From Bog-756 sp035949055 (GTDB lineage Bacteria > Actinomycetota > Acidimicrobiia > Acidimicrobiales > RAAP-2), in the NCBI GenBank assembly GCA_035949055.1, contig DASZIO010000034.1:1-64000 (forward strand): a stretch of DNA of 64,000 nt, written 5' to 3'. Numbering within the stretch: the first letter of the stretch is position 1; each line of letters starts with the position of its first letter. A model generated the notes under the pieces. The model searched no databases. It had not been told where the DNA came from and was given only the letters and a program-made list of their open reading frames with translations. Position numbers and translations under genes: made by a program. Below, in pieces: positions 27,248 through 35,690 of the stretch.

Positions 27248-28032
27248 TACCCGACCGGGCCGGCGACCGTGCTGGCTTCCAGGAGGGTGCGGGCCAGTTG
27301 GCGGTAGGCCATGGCCCCCGGAGAGCTGGGCGCATGCTGGAGGATTGACTTCCCCCGCGCCGGGGCTTCGGCGAACCGGATCGACTTCCGGACCGGTGGC
27401 TGGAGGACCGGGATCCCGTAGCGCGCCTCGACCTCCTCGATGATGTGGCGGGCGTGCCGGGTCCGATCGTCGTACATCGTGGCGATGATGCCGCGCACAC
27501 TCAGCCCGCTGTTGGCAAAGGTCCGCACGTCCTCGATGGTCTCGAGGAGCTGACCGACCCCCCGGTGGGACAAGGCCTCGCACTGGAGGGGGATGACGAC
27601 GGCGTCGGCCGCGGTCAAGCCGTTGATGGTGAGCACCCCGAGGGAGGGAGGGCAGTCGATCAGCACGAGGTCATAGCGGTCGAGGACCGGTGCGAGGGCG
27701 CGTTCGAGGACGTGTTCGCGACCGGTGCGGGTGAGCAGGTGGACCTCCGACCCGGCCAGATCGATGGTGGCGGGCACCAGGTCCAGTGAGCCGACACCGG
27801 GCACCGGCAGGATCACCTCGGCCAACCCGGCGCGCCGTACGAACACGTCGTGGAGGGACTGACCGAGCGCGTCGGGATCGAAACCCAATGAGTAGGTCAA
27901 ACAGGCCTGAGGATCGAGGTCGACGACCATGGTCTGACGGCCGGCCTCGGCGGCAGCCACCCCGAGGGAGTGCACGGTCGTGGTCTTGGCCACGCCCCCC
28001 TTCTGGTTGGCCACGGCCAGCACCTCGGTCAC
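27247..28032 (-). CDS. ParA-family ATPase
   Basis: A 261-residue deviant-Walker ATPase: VANQKGGVAKTTTVHSLGVA (KGGxxKTT), DLDPQACLTYSLG and the later LVLIDCPPSLGVLT. It belongs with chromosome/plasmid partition ParA (Soj) and related positioning proteins. No parB and no parS-like sites are seen in the window, so it is an orphan ParA; the small Cys-motif gene follows instead. The GTG start at 28032 (VTEVLAVANQKGG) is family-like. It may place a protein or complex rather than segregate DNA. Confidence 0.9.
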   Translation of the reverse strand: MTEVLAVANQKGGVAKTTTVHSLGVAAAEAGRQTMVVDLDPQACLTYSLGFDPDALGQSLHDVFVRRAGLAEVILPVPGVGSLDLVPATIDLAGSEVHLLTRTGREHVLERALAPVLDRYDLVLIDCPPSLGVLTINGLTAADAVVIPLQCEALSHRGVGQLLETIEDVRTFANSGLSVRGIIATMYDDRTRHARHIIEEVEARYGIPVLQPPVRKSIRFAEAPARGKSILQHAPSSPGAMAYRQLARTLLEASTVAGPVG

Positions 28033-28072
28033 TGGCGGAGTCTAGGCCGACCTACCAGGGCACGGCCGGGGG

Positions 28073-30562
28073 TCAAAATCCGGCCAGCCCGACCATCGGC
28101 TGGTTGAGCGGCCGCCCACCCATCGATCCGTAGAAGGGGACGTTGAAGGAGAAGACACCTCCGTCGGAGGCGACGAACCGGTAGCCGCTCCCGTCGGCCG
28201 ACGCCGCCATGCCGGTCACCGGGGCGTTGAGGGTGATACCTCCGGTCGAGCCGAAGAACTGGGCCCCGCCGAAGGAGAAGACACCGCCGTCTGAACCAAC
28301 CTCCCAATAGCCTCCCGAATTGCTGTCGTTGGCCGTGCCCACCACCGGCCGGTTGAGACGGGCCCCCCCCATCGAGCCGGCAAACGGGGCATCACCGAAG
28401 GTGAAGATCCCACCGTCGGCGGCCACCAACCGGTAGCCGCGGCCATCGGTGGACGACGACATCCCCACGATCGGTTGGTTGAGCCGGGTGCCTCCCATCG
28501 AGCCGTAGAAGGCGGCATCCCCGAAGGTGAAGATCCCTCCGTCGGCGGCCACCTCCCAGTAGCCCCGGCCGTCCGGCGTGGCGGCGACCCCCACGATCGG
28601 CTGGTTGAGACGTCTGCCGCCCATGGATCCGTAGAACAGGGTGTTGCCGAAGGTGAAGACCCCACCGTCGGCGGCTACCTCCCAGTAGCCCCCGGTGTTG
28701 GGGGCCATGGCCATGGCCACGATGGGCGCGTTGAGCCTGAGGCCCCCGGTGGAGCCGCAGAACGGCATCTGCCCATAGGTGAATATCCCTCCGTCGGCGG
28801 CGACGAGGTCATAACCGCTGTAGGCGGCGGCCGGCACCGAGCACCTTGGTATGGACCCGCCCGGCGTGGTGCCGCCTGCATTGCCGGTGAGTTGGGGATC
28901 GTGGTGGAACATGGGCCATGCTCCTCCCCCGACAGCCTCGGCTCCGTTCGAACCGGTGATCTCGTAGTGGTCGATCTCCCCCACTCCGTTGGGCGACAGG
29001 CTCGATGCCGTGTAGCCCGCCAGGGTGATGCCGACGGTGCCATTGGGGTCGGCGGTGACCAAAGGGGCGTTCTGCAAACCGAGCGAAGGGCTGAGGTCGG
29101 CGATCTCCGCCCCCGAACGACCGTCGAAGATCCTCGTTCCGGCGATGGTCGGGACGATGACGTCGTCATAGCCGCCACCCGTCAGGTCGGCCGTCACCAC
29201 CGAGCCGATGACCCGCCCGATGTTGGAGACCGCCCAATCGGTTCGGCCGGTAGCCGCGTCGAGCACCCAGACCGACCCCGAGCCCCCCGTGCCCTGGTCG
29301 GTTCCCTCCACGACCTGGAGCGACCCGTTCCCCAGCACGTTCGACAGGGCCGGCGAGGAGAAGGTGCTGCCGTCGACTCGCGTCGACCACACCAGCTGGC
29401 AGAGGTTGTTGTAGGCCCGAACCGTGTTGGTGTCCGAGGCACCGCCGAAGAAGGCACCGGTGCCCACGACGATGCCGGTGGCGCCTCCGGGTAGGAACCC
29501 GCCGACGGCTGGCGACGAATCGACGACCTGGTTGGTGTCGGCTCGGCAGATCTGGTTCCCCGTGCCGCTCAGGATGCGGATATGACCCCCGTCGGAGTAC
29601 TGCTGGCCCTGCCCCTCACCGGCAGTCTGGTCGCCGCCGACGATGATCTCGTTCTGGCCGGTGCCGTAGAGATCGGCCAGAGCGGCGGTCGAGTGCGTGC
29701 TGTCCGAGTTGAAGAACGGCCATCCGGCCAATGTCGCCCCGTTCCCCGCACTGAGGGCGTAGGAGACCTGGCCGAGGGACCCGGCCACCGTGTCGAGTCC
29801 GCCGGGCTGTAGAGCGCCGACGCTCATCCCGGCCTGGACCCCGACGGCGGGCGCGGTATCGGTCGGCGGGTTCACCACCTGGGTGTGCCAGAGCTGCCCA
29901 CCCGAAGGGCCGAAGGCCTGATAACCGCCGGTTGTGGGGTCGGCATCGTTGCCCGAGCCGATGAGCACCGAGGAGAGCCCAAAGGCGATCGGCGAGACTG
30001 ACGCCGGAGCGTCGATCGGCCCGCTCTCGTTGGTCGTCGGCCAACCGGCGACCGAGGTGCCCGCCGGCGAAGCGCTGGCCAAGTGGTACGCATAGACGAG
30101 GCCGCGGCGGTCGCCGACCACGACTGACGGCTGCCCGTCGAGGTTGGCCACTGTCGGCGACGACAGGGCGATGGGCTGTCCGTCGTCGGGCAGGTGGCCG
30201 GTCGACCAGGTCTCCGCCCATCCGCTGGGTAGACCGACGTGGCTCTGAACCGCCCACCCTGCCGCTCGGGGGACCACCGCCCGGGCGGTCGCCGACGCGG
30301 TCGGCGAGTGAGCCACAGCAGCACCGGACGACAGCACCACCATCACCGCGGCCGGGGCGAGCCATCGGCGAGCCGGCCGAGGGCGAGCCGGCCGCCGGCG
30401 AGGGAGCACGAACGAGAGGTGGACAGAGCCCGGCGGGCTGCCCGGTCGCCAAGGTCGCACGAATGTCGATCGCCGCCGTCCGATCCGCAGAGGATAGGCG
30501 GTGAGACGCCCGATGGTCGTACGCCCCTGGGAAGGTTCGGGTGGCGCGACCCGGGCTGCCAC
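28073..30562 (-). CDS. Secreted propeller protein with six GGxFxFG C-terminal repeats
   Basis: Up to 829 residues. A basic N-terminus and hydrophobic stretch (WLAPAAVMVVLSSGAAVA) form a signal peptide. The middle part has FG-GAP/VCBS-like repeats such as VADLTGGGYDDVIVP and ALADLYGTGQNEIIVGG, suggesting a beta propeller. From about 585 there are six repeats of roughly 40 residues with VAADGGIFTFGDAAFYGSMGG and LNQPIVGM-type cores. This repeat is common in extracellular proteins of Acidimicrobiia. The GTG at 30409 would give a neater signal peptide and is probably the real start. It is probably an extracellular or surface protein; the ligand is unknown. Confidence 0.8.
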   Translation of the reverse strand: MAARVAPPEPSQGRTTIGRLTAYPLRIGRRRSTFVRPWRPGSPPGSVHLSFVLPRRRPARPRPARRWLAPAAVMVVLSSGAAVAHSPTASATARAVVPRAAGWAVQSHVGLPSGWAETWSTGHLPDDGQPIALSSPTVANLDGQPSVVVGDRRGLVYAYHLASASPAGTSVAGWPTTNESGPIDAPASVSPIAFGLSSVLIGSGNDADPTTGGYQAFGPSGGQLWHTQVVNPPTDTAPAVGVQAGMSVGALQPGGLDTVAGSLGQVSYALSAGNGATLAGWPFFNSDSTHSTAALADLYGTGQNEIIVGGDQTAGEGQGQQYSDGGHIRILSGTGNQICRADTNQVVDSSPAVGGFLPGGATGIVVGTGAFFGGASDTNTVRAYNNLCQLVWSTRVDGSTFSSPALSNVLGNGSLQVVEGTDQGTGGSGSVWVLDAATGRTDWAVSNIGRVIGSVVTADLTGGGYDDVIVPTIAGTRIFDGRSGAEIADLSPSLGLQNAPLVTADPNGTVGITLAGYTASSLSPNGVGEIDHYEITGSNGAEAVGGGAWPMFHHDPQLTGNAGGTTPGGSIPRCSVPAAAYSGYDLVAADGGIFTYGQMPFCGSTGGLRLNAPIVAMAMAPNTGGYWEVAADGGVFTFGNTLFYGSMGGRRLNQPIVGVAATPDGRGYWEVAADGGIFTFGDAAFYGSMGGTRLNQPIVGMSSSTDGRGYRLVAADGGIFTFGDAPFAGSMGGARLNRPVVGTANDSNSGGYWEVGSDGGVFSFGGAQFFGSTGGITLNAPVTGMAASADGSGYRFVASDGGVFSFNVPFYGSMGGRPLNQPMVGLAGF

Positions 30563-30573
30563 ACTGAGTGACC

Positions 30574-31173
30574 ATGACCGAAGAGTTTCCCGAGCTCATC
30601 GTGGCCGACCGTCGTGCGTGGCGCGCTTGGCTCGGCAAACACCACGGCGACCCGGCCGGGGTGCGGTTGGTCCTGGCCAAGAAGGGTGTCGACCGACCGA
30701 CCAGCCTCAGCTACGACCAGGCCCTCGAGGAGGCGCTGTGCCACGGTTGGATCGACGGTCAGGTTGGCCGGCGGGATGCGACGACGTATCGGCAGCGATT
30801 CACGCCACGCCGGTCACGCAGCCCGTGGTCGAAGCGGAATGTCGGGATCGTCGAGCGGCTGATGGCCGAAGGGAGGATGCGCCCGTCGGGAGTGGCCGAG
30901 GTCGAACGGGCCAAGGGCGACGGTCGATGGGAGGCGGCCTACGCGGGACAGGCTTCGGCGCAGATACCTGCCGACCTCGAGGCTGCTCTGGCACGAGAGC
31001 CACGGGCTCGAGAGGCCTTCGGGCGTCTGACCAGTCAGAACCGCTACGCCGTCCTGTACCGGATCGGCAATGCCAAGCGCGCCGAGACTCGGGCCCGGCG
31101 GATCGACCGGCTCGTCGCCATGCTCGCCCGCGGCGAGACACCCCATCCGCAGCGGCGGTCGCTGGACAACTGA
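30574..31173 (+). CDS. YdeI/OmpD-associated family protein
   Basis: About 199 residues from the ATG at 30574; a GTG two codons earlier is also possible. The segments ALCHGWIDGQVGR, RFTPRRSRSPWSKRN and FGRLTSQNRYAVLYRIG are typical of the YdeI/OmpD-associated family, implicated in peptide and polymyxin resistance in Salmonella and in bacteriocin protection. The protein is soluble and basic. The biochemical activity of the family is not defined. It diverges from the propeller gene. Confidence 0.85.
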   Translation: MTEEFPELIVADRRAWRAWLGKHHGDPAGVRLVLAKKGVDRPTSLSYDQALEEALCHGWIDGQVGRRDATTYRQRFTPRRSRSPWSKRNVGIVERLMAEGRMRPSGVAEVERAKGDGRWEAAYAGQASAQIPADLEAALAREPRAREAFGRLTSQNRYAVLYRIGNAKRAETRARRIDRLVAMLARGETPHPQRRSLDN

Positions 31174-31220
31174 GCCCTGAGCCCTCAACGCCCTGATCCG
31201 GGGCGGATCGGTGCGCCGAC

Positions 31221-31250
31221 GGTCGCCGAAGGTCGCCGAAGGTCGCCGAA
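31221..31250. repeat. Three tandem decamers before the yjbR-like gene
   Basis: GGTCGCCGAA occurs three times without interruption, 16 bases ahead of the next ATG. It could be replication slippage or affect expression of that gene. Confidence 0.8.
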
Positions 31251-31266
31251 GGTATCGTGACCGAAC

Positions 31267-31653
31267 ATGGTGACCATCGAGGACGTGGGGCACCTGGCCA
31301 TGGAGATGCCCGGGGTCAGCGAGGGCGAGCGCCACGGCAACCTCACCTGGTACGTGGGTGGAAAGGCATTCGCCTGGGTGCGACCTTTCAGCCAGGCGGA
31401 CATCAAGCGCTTCGGCACGGCGCCACCGCCTGCCGGACCGATTGTGGCGGTGCGGGTGGGCGACCGCATGGAAAAGGAAGCGGTCCTGGCGTCCCCTCCG
31501 AACGGGTTCTTCACCATCCCGCATTTCGACGGGTATGCGGCTGTGCTCATCCAGCTGGCGACCGTCACCAAAAAGGCCATGCGGGAGGCGATCCTTGACG
31601 CCTGGCTGGCATCGGCACCAGCCCACCTGATCGACACCTATCTGGACAGTTGA
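31267..31653 (+). CDS. MmcQ/YjbR-family protein
   Basis: A 128-residue protein with the YjbR fold pattern: an early MPGVSEGERHGNLTWYVGGKAFAWV and later FFTIPHFDGYAAVLIQL and LLDAWLASAP-like end segments (approximate). YjbR proteins have a CyaY-like fold and are thought to bind DNA, although the role is unproven. It follows the YdeI-like gene by about 90 bases in the same direction; the two may share a transcript. Confidence 0.8.
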   Translation: MVTIEDVGHLAMEMPGVSEGERHGNLTWYVGGKAFAWVRPFSQADIKRFGTAPPPAGPIVAVRVGDRMEKEAVLASPPNGFFTIPHFDGYAAVLIQLATVTKKAMREAILDAWLASAPAHLIDTYLDS

Positions 31654-31753
31654 GTCGATGCCAATCCTGACAGTCGATTCGTGGAGCCCACGCGCCCAGA
31701 GCCGGACACACTCACCGCCGTGATCGTCAGCCCGAGGAACCGCCGTGCCGGCC

Positions 31754-32446
31754 TTAACTTCCGATCAGCACGTGCAGTGAAACGCGTCGGAATCTCACCC
31801 GCCGTCGGCGGAACGGATCGAGAATCAGCCATCCCACCAGCACCAGGCCCCCGCCTAGAGTCAACAACGTTGCCAGGTTCATGCCGGTGAACGGAAGTTC
31901 GGCGGGCACGTCGGAAGCTGGTGTGTCGCTGGTCGTGTTCGAGGCAGCCGCTGTGTCGGAACCAACACTGGGGGAGACCGGGCCTGTGGAGGGCTGGCCC
32001 GTTCCCGATGCAGGCGATGGTGACGCACCACCGCTGGCGGGGCTCCCGGGAATGGCGACGGGAAAGACGATTGCCACGTGGCCGCGACCCTTTGCACTGA
32101 CCGCTCGTACTCGGATCTCTCGGGTGACCTTGCCCACCTTTAGGCCGTCGATGTGACAGGTGTTAGGGCCTGGGTTGTTCGAAGTGCACCCCTGGCCCCC
32201 GGATGAGTGCGTCTTCCCGAATAGGGGGAACGCAAAGTAATAGAGGATCGGGGAACCACCATCGGACACCGGCGCGCTCCACGAGACGGAGACACCCGGA
32301 ACGCCTGGCACGTAGGTTGCCTGAACGTCGGTGGGCGGCCCGGGTCTCGTCACCGTCTGAGACGCTCCTGCTGACAACGAGACCGAACCGAGCGCGACGA
32401 CGACCAGCATCGCAGCCACAACTCCCATCAACCCGATTCGTCTCAC
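31754..32446 (-). CDS. Fibronectin-III surface protein with LPXTG-type sorting signal
   Basis: A 230-residue exported protein. It has a signal peptide (MGVVAAMLVVVALGSVSLSAG), then a single fibronectin type III-like domain (PGPPTDVQATYVPG, VSWSAPVSDGG). A Ser/Thr/Pro-rich linker leads to a C-terminal sorting signal: LPFTG, a hydrophobic stretch (LATLLTLGGGLVLVGWLIL), then an Arg-rich tail. This predicts sortase-mediated anchoring to the cell wall. The tail past the hydrophobic stretch is longer than usual (about 19 residues). No sortase gene is in the window. Confidence 0.8.
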   Translation of the reverse strand: MRRIGLMGVVAAMLVVVALGSVSLSAGASQTVTRPGPPTDVQATYVPGVPGVSVSWSAPVSDGGSPILYYFAFPLFGKTHSSGGQGCTSNNPGPNTCHIDGLKVGKVTREIRVRAVSAKGRGHVAIVFPVAIPGSPASGGASPSPASGTGQPSTGPVSPSVGSDTAAASNTTSDTPASDVPAELPFTGMNLATLLTLGGGLVLVGWLILDPFRRRRVRFRRVSLHVLIGS

Positions 32447-33144
32447 CGCGCCCCCCCGGCATCGGCCGGCTGTCGTCGGTACCCATTCAATACCTCAAAT
32501 CAACTGGAGCAAAACCGCCGCGAGCCGCTCACGGCGAGAGTGGCCTCTTGTGCTTCCTTGGAGGCAGCTGAGAGCCGGGCGTATTCCCTGATAGGAGGGC
32601 GGATTGGCTCGGAGGAGCGTCCAACACACCTGGTGGGTGCGCCGTCTCGACACGGACCTCCCGGGAGGTGGCGGACCGAGGAGGCCGACATGGCGAGTCG
32701 CCGTCCGGTGATCACCGCCCCCGGGCTGCACGATGGCGACCGGACAGGTCGCACCGCATGCGAAGAGCGGTGAACGAGGCGACACGCCCCTTTTGGGCAA
32801 CCGGCAGGCGGTGCCTGACGCCGTCGCCTACGGGGGCCCTTTGGCGGCCGGTGTCGACGGTTCGCCAACGTCGATACCCCGCGGGATCGGCGAGGTGGCC
32901 ACGGTCCCCGTCGGGGCCTTCGTACCGCTTCCGCCTCGCCACCCAGCTCGCCGTCGTGTTGCCGTCGTCATCCGTGGGTGAGTTGCTCGACGTCGTCCTT
33001 CATCGGGCACCGAGTCCGTCGATGGGCTGGCCGTTGCCGTTCGCGAACCAACCGTCACGCGCCGGATCGTTGCGCCGATGCGGTATTGGCAACTGCCTCC
33101 ACTCGAACCCGATCGGAGGTCGAAGTCCGCCAACACCTCTGAGA
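32447..33144. other. Gene-poor stretch, nothing convincing
   Basis: About 700 bases without a gene I can support. Several overlapping open frames on both strands (for example 32733-32981 plus and 32828-33148 minus) lack ribosome sites, familiar motifs and a consistent coding pattern. It may hold decayed sequence at the edge of the AT-richer island. Confidence 0.6.
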
Positions 33145-34395
33145 TCACTGGACAGAAGCTCTAGGGGGAGTAAACAGCTTCCTAAAGATCCAGGGTAATT
33201 CGCGGATACCGGCGAATGCGGCCGGGAGCAGAAGCAGAACGGATGGGAGCCAATATCGAGGTTCAGGGGCATCCACCAGAACCAAACAGAGCGCGAACGC
33301 CGGAAACAGTCCGATACTCACGACGTTCCACCGATACCCCCTGACCCAACATCGCCAACCGGCGATCAAAGCGAGCAAATACTCTATCAATAAGAAGAAA
33401 GACCAGCCCAACTTCGCCAAGATGAGCAAGGAACTATTTCCATACACGTATCCATCAATCGGGTCAGGGAAGGGATACTCGAGCGCCGGGGACACTTTGT
33501 TTGCCACAAACCCAACGAAGTCATGCGTGATATAACTCTTCGCTTGCTGGAAGACGGCATGTTGATACTGAGCGCGTTGCGAGGGCGTGACCTCTCGCGC
33601 TTTCTTCAGAATCCCGCCCTCGCGGTACAAACTCGAGCCCTCCCATTGCGTGTTCACGGAGGGCAAGATGGCTTGGTCCAAGTTGATTGAGTCCGTGTAT
33701 TCGAGCCGATGGACCTGAATTTCATTGCGCATCACCCAGAGCGCGGGACCTACTAGAAAACAGATGACAAGTCCCACCGACGTGAGTGCTCGAAACTTTG
33801 CCCGGCGACCAGCCACTACCGCCGCAATAACTACAAAGGCGAGCAATTCCTCTCTGGTCAGCGCGGCCAACCAGGCCAGGAGACTCCCCAGTACGAACAG
33901 CGTGACACGAGATTTTGGTGGTCTGATGAGTACCACGTAGACAAAGGCCAAGACAGCAGGCACCGAGAGATTCTCAACGGCTGCCACTCCGGCTATGGAC
34001 GCTGTGCTAATGAACACCGCGGCGGTTGCGGTCGCGGCCAGGGTCAGACCAGAACTCAAGTTCAGCGCCCGAGAGATCAGGTACACGAAGAGCGTGGCGA
34101 TGGTACCCAGGATCGCATTGGCGACCACCAGCGACGCGTGCGAAGTGTTGAACAGGAATGCCACCGAAAGGATGACCGGATAGCCTGGCCAATGCTGATC
34201 CGTGGCGATGTAGGGAGGCGAGGATACCTTCGAGTAACCGTGGCCGGCGGCGAGATTATGAGCAACGGCCAAGTAGGTGGCCGATTCTCCCTTGAAGACC
34301 AAGACATAGTGGCCGAGGACGAGGCGGAATACGAAAGCAAACACGAGGCATGCAGCCAAAGGAACCCAGGATTGCCAGTTCCTTATCAAGCGCAT
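33145..34395 (-). CDS. Polytopic membrane protein, GT-C glycosyltransferase-like
   Basis: About 416 residues from the ATG at 34395 (MRLIRNWQSW); a GTG at 34461 would add 22. There are roughly ten hydrophobic segments, such as VPLAACLVFAFVFRLVLG and FVVIAAVVAGRRA. An extracytoplasmic first loop has FKGESATYLAVAHNLAAGHG and the WPGYPVILSVAFLF pattern. This is the layout of ArnT/PMT-type (GT-C) sugar transferases that use lipid-linked donors, but no clear catalytic acidic pair can be assigned. Its base composition is clearly poorer in G+C than neighbouring genes, which suggests acquisition by transfer. Confidence 0.7.
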   Translation of the reverse strand: MRLIRNWQSWVPLAACLVFAFVFRLVLGHYVLVFKGESATYLAVAHNLAAGHGYSKVSSPPYIATDQHWPGYPVILSVAFLFNTSHASLVVANAILGTIATLFVYLISRALNLSSGLTLAATATAAVFISTASIAGVAAVENLSVPAVLAFVYVVLIRPPKSRVTLFVLGSLLAWLAALTREELLAFVVIAAVVAGRRAKFRALTSVGLVICFLVGPALWVMRNEIQVHRLEYTDSINLDQAILPSVNTQWEGSSLYREGGILKKAREVTPSQRAQYQHAVFQQAKSYITHDFVGFVANKVSPALEYPFPDPIDGYVYGNSSLLILAKLGWSFFLLIEYLLALIAGWRCWVRGYRWNVVSIGLFPAFALCLVLVDAPEPRYWLPSVLLLLPAAFAGIRELPWIFRKLFTPPRASVQ

Positions 34396-34461
34396 GACGT
34401 TCTGCCTGGGGGTGCCCGATTCTCCAAGAGTTGCGACCGCCGGCTCCACGGGCGTCCTCAC

Positions 34462-34861
34462 TTGTCCCGGCCCTCGCAGTCACATAGGACTAGGAAGCGG
34501 AAGCGCAACAAGAGCTGACATGGCACAGGAAGAAATGCGTTCGCAACCGCCCAAGTGGACAACCCTGGCCGCCTGCGGAACTCAATCACCATCTTTTGCC
34601 TTGCCCCCCATCTATACCGGAAAGCCAATTTGATAGCGCCAGCAAGCCGCGATAGTTGCACACAGTGACTACTCCCGCCAATGAGGAAACGGGCTTTGGA
34701 CGGGCCCGTCGACTCGCATTGATCCCATGACCCGACGACCTCGCCCTGCAAGGAGGTTCATGCGTCGCCCGCCGTCGGTCATCGCTACATCTCGGAGCAT
34801 CCGCGCCGCTGTGGGCCCAGCCAGATCGTTAGGGTGACACAAATGCCGCCGAGCTGGAGAT
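34462..34861. other. AT-richer non-coding stretch upstream of tRNA-Arg
   Basis: About 400 bases with lower G+C than the surroundings and no gene I can support. It lies upstream of the GT-C-like gene and downstream of tRNA-Arg, so it probably holds the promoter of the former and the end of the latter. I see no clear terminator. Confidence 0.5.
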
Positions 34862-34938
34862 TGGCGCCCCCGGCAGGAGTCGAACCCGCAACCTGATGGG
34901 TAGAAACCACCTGCTCTATCCAGTTGAGCTACAGGGGC
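34862..34938 (-). tRNA. tRNA-Arg (anticodon TCT)
   Basis: The acceptor stem GCCCCTG pairs with CGGGGGC (one G-T pair). The anticodon loop is TTTCTAC on a GGTGG/CCATC stem, giving anticodon TCT. The T arm carries GGTTCGACTCC-type sequence. The CCA end is encoded. It is divergent from tRNA-His. Confidence 0.93.
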
Positions 34939-34999
34939 AAGGCTCGGGAGCGTGCTGGTCGAAGGCTCCCATCGCTCTGTGCCACACTAGAGGCTCCTT

Positions 35000-35073
35000 G
35001 GTGGCCGTAGCTCAGTTGGCAGAGCGCCGGGATGTGGCCCCGGAGGTCGCGGGTTCGAGCCCCGTCGGTCACC
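35000..35073 (+). tRNA. tRNA-His (anticodon GTG)
   Basis: The acceptor stem GTGGCCG pairs with CGGTCAC. An extra 5' G (35000) faces C73, the identity pair of tRNA-His. The anticodon arm CCGGG-ATGTGGC-CCCGG gives GTG. The T arm is intact, and CCA is not encoded. Confidence 0.95.
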
Positions 35074-35132
35074 CTCTGGTCACCACGGGAACAGCCAGGC
35101 GGTCATGTCGCACCGGTCATACTGAGGAGCGC

Positions 35133-35207
35133 GCGCCTCTAGCTCAACGGCAGAGCAACGGACTCTTAATCCGCAGGTTCTGGGTTCAAATCCCAGGGGG
35201 CGCACCA
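35133..35207 (+). tRNA. tRNA-Lys (anticodon CTT)
   Basis: The acceptor stem GCGCCTC pairs with GGGGCGC. The anticodon loop CTCTTAA gives CTT; the stem has one mismatch at its outer pair (27-43). The T arm is CTGGG-TTCAAAT-CCCAG, and CCA is encoded. It lies 60 bases after tRNA-His and just before an integrase remnant. Confidence 0.92.
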
Positions 35208-35281
35208 GGTCAGAGGCAGTTTTTGGGTTGGCATGGTTTGCGGCGTCCCAGAGAAAGCCCAAAGACTGCAATGTCGCTGGT

Positions 35282-35690
35282 ATGAGAGGTTCGAAGCGTC
35301 TTCTCCGTGGACGCGGCAAGACGGCGGTCTATGAGCCGAGGGGCAGCACCGGATGCGACCCCGTTACCGGCATGTACGGAATGGTGTCGCGGACGTGGCG
35401 GGATACGCCTCGGATGCTCCCGACATCGACACCGCCGACAGGGCTCTGGCGAAGCTTGTCGATGAGCCGAGTCCGCACGCGGTGGTCGGGTCAGGGGCGC
35501 CAGCCTGACAGTCGACCAACTCCTGGCGAAAACAGCTCATGCAAATCACGTCCGAAGGTCGCTCCCCTGCCACCCTTCGCGACGACAGACGCCTTGGTGC
35601 TCAGCGCAGCAGGCCATCCCTCGCGGGTCAACCCTCGCCGCCCGAGGTGCTGGCGCGGCTCGAAGACTGGGTGGCGTGACGAGAACCTAT
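35282..35690 (+). pseudogene. Decayed tyrosine-integrase N-terminus
   Basis: Three pieces in different frames line up with the N-terminal part of actinophage-type tyrosine integrases. First is MRGSKRLLRGRGKTAVYEP then GCDPVTGMYGMVSRTWR (the arm-binding domain pattern of GRDPVTGK and VSRTFRG). Next is DTADRALAKLVDE in another frame, then TVDQLLAKTAHANHV in a third. Frameshifts and a stop break it, and the catalytic Arg-His-Arg-Tyr domain is missing. It begins about 75 bases past the tRNA-Lys 3' end, where such integrases normally lie. It is probably the relic of an element inserted at tRNA-Lys. Confidence 0.55.

Noticed and set aside
32668..33198. Open frames in the gap after the LPXTG gene
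   Set aside because: Several frames on both strands overlap here, without ribosome sites, recognisable motifs or a consistent codon pattern.
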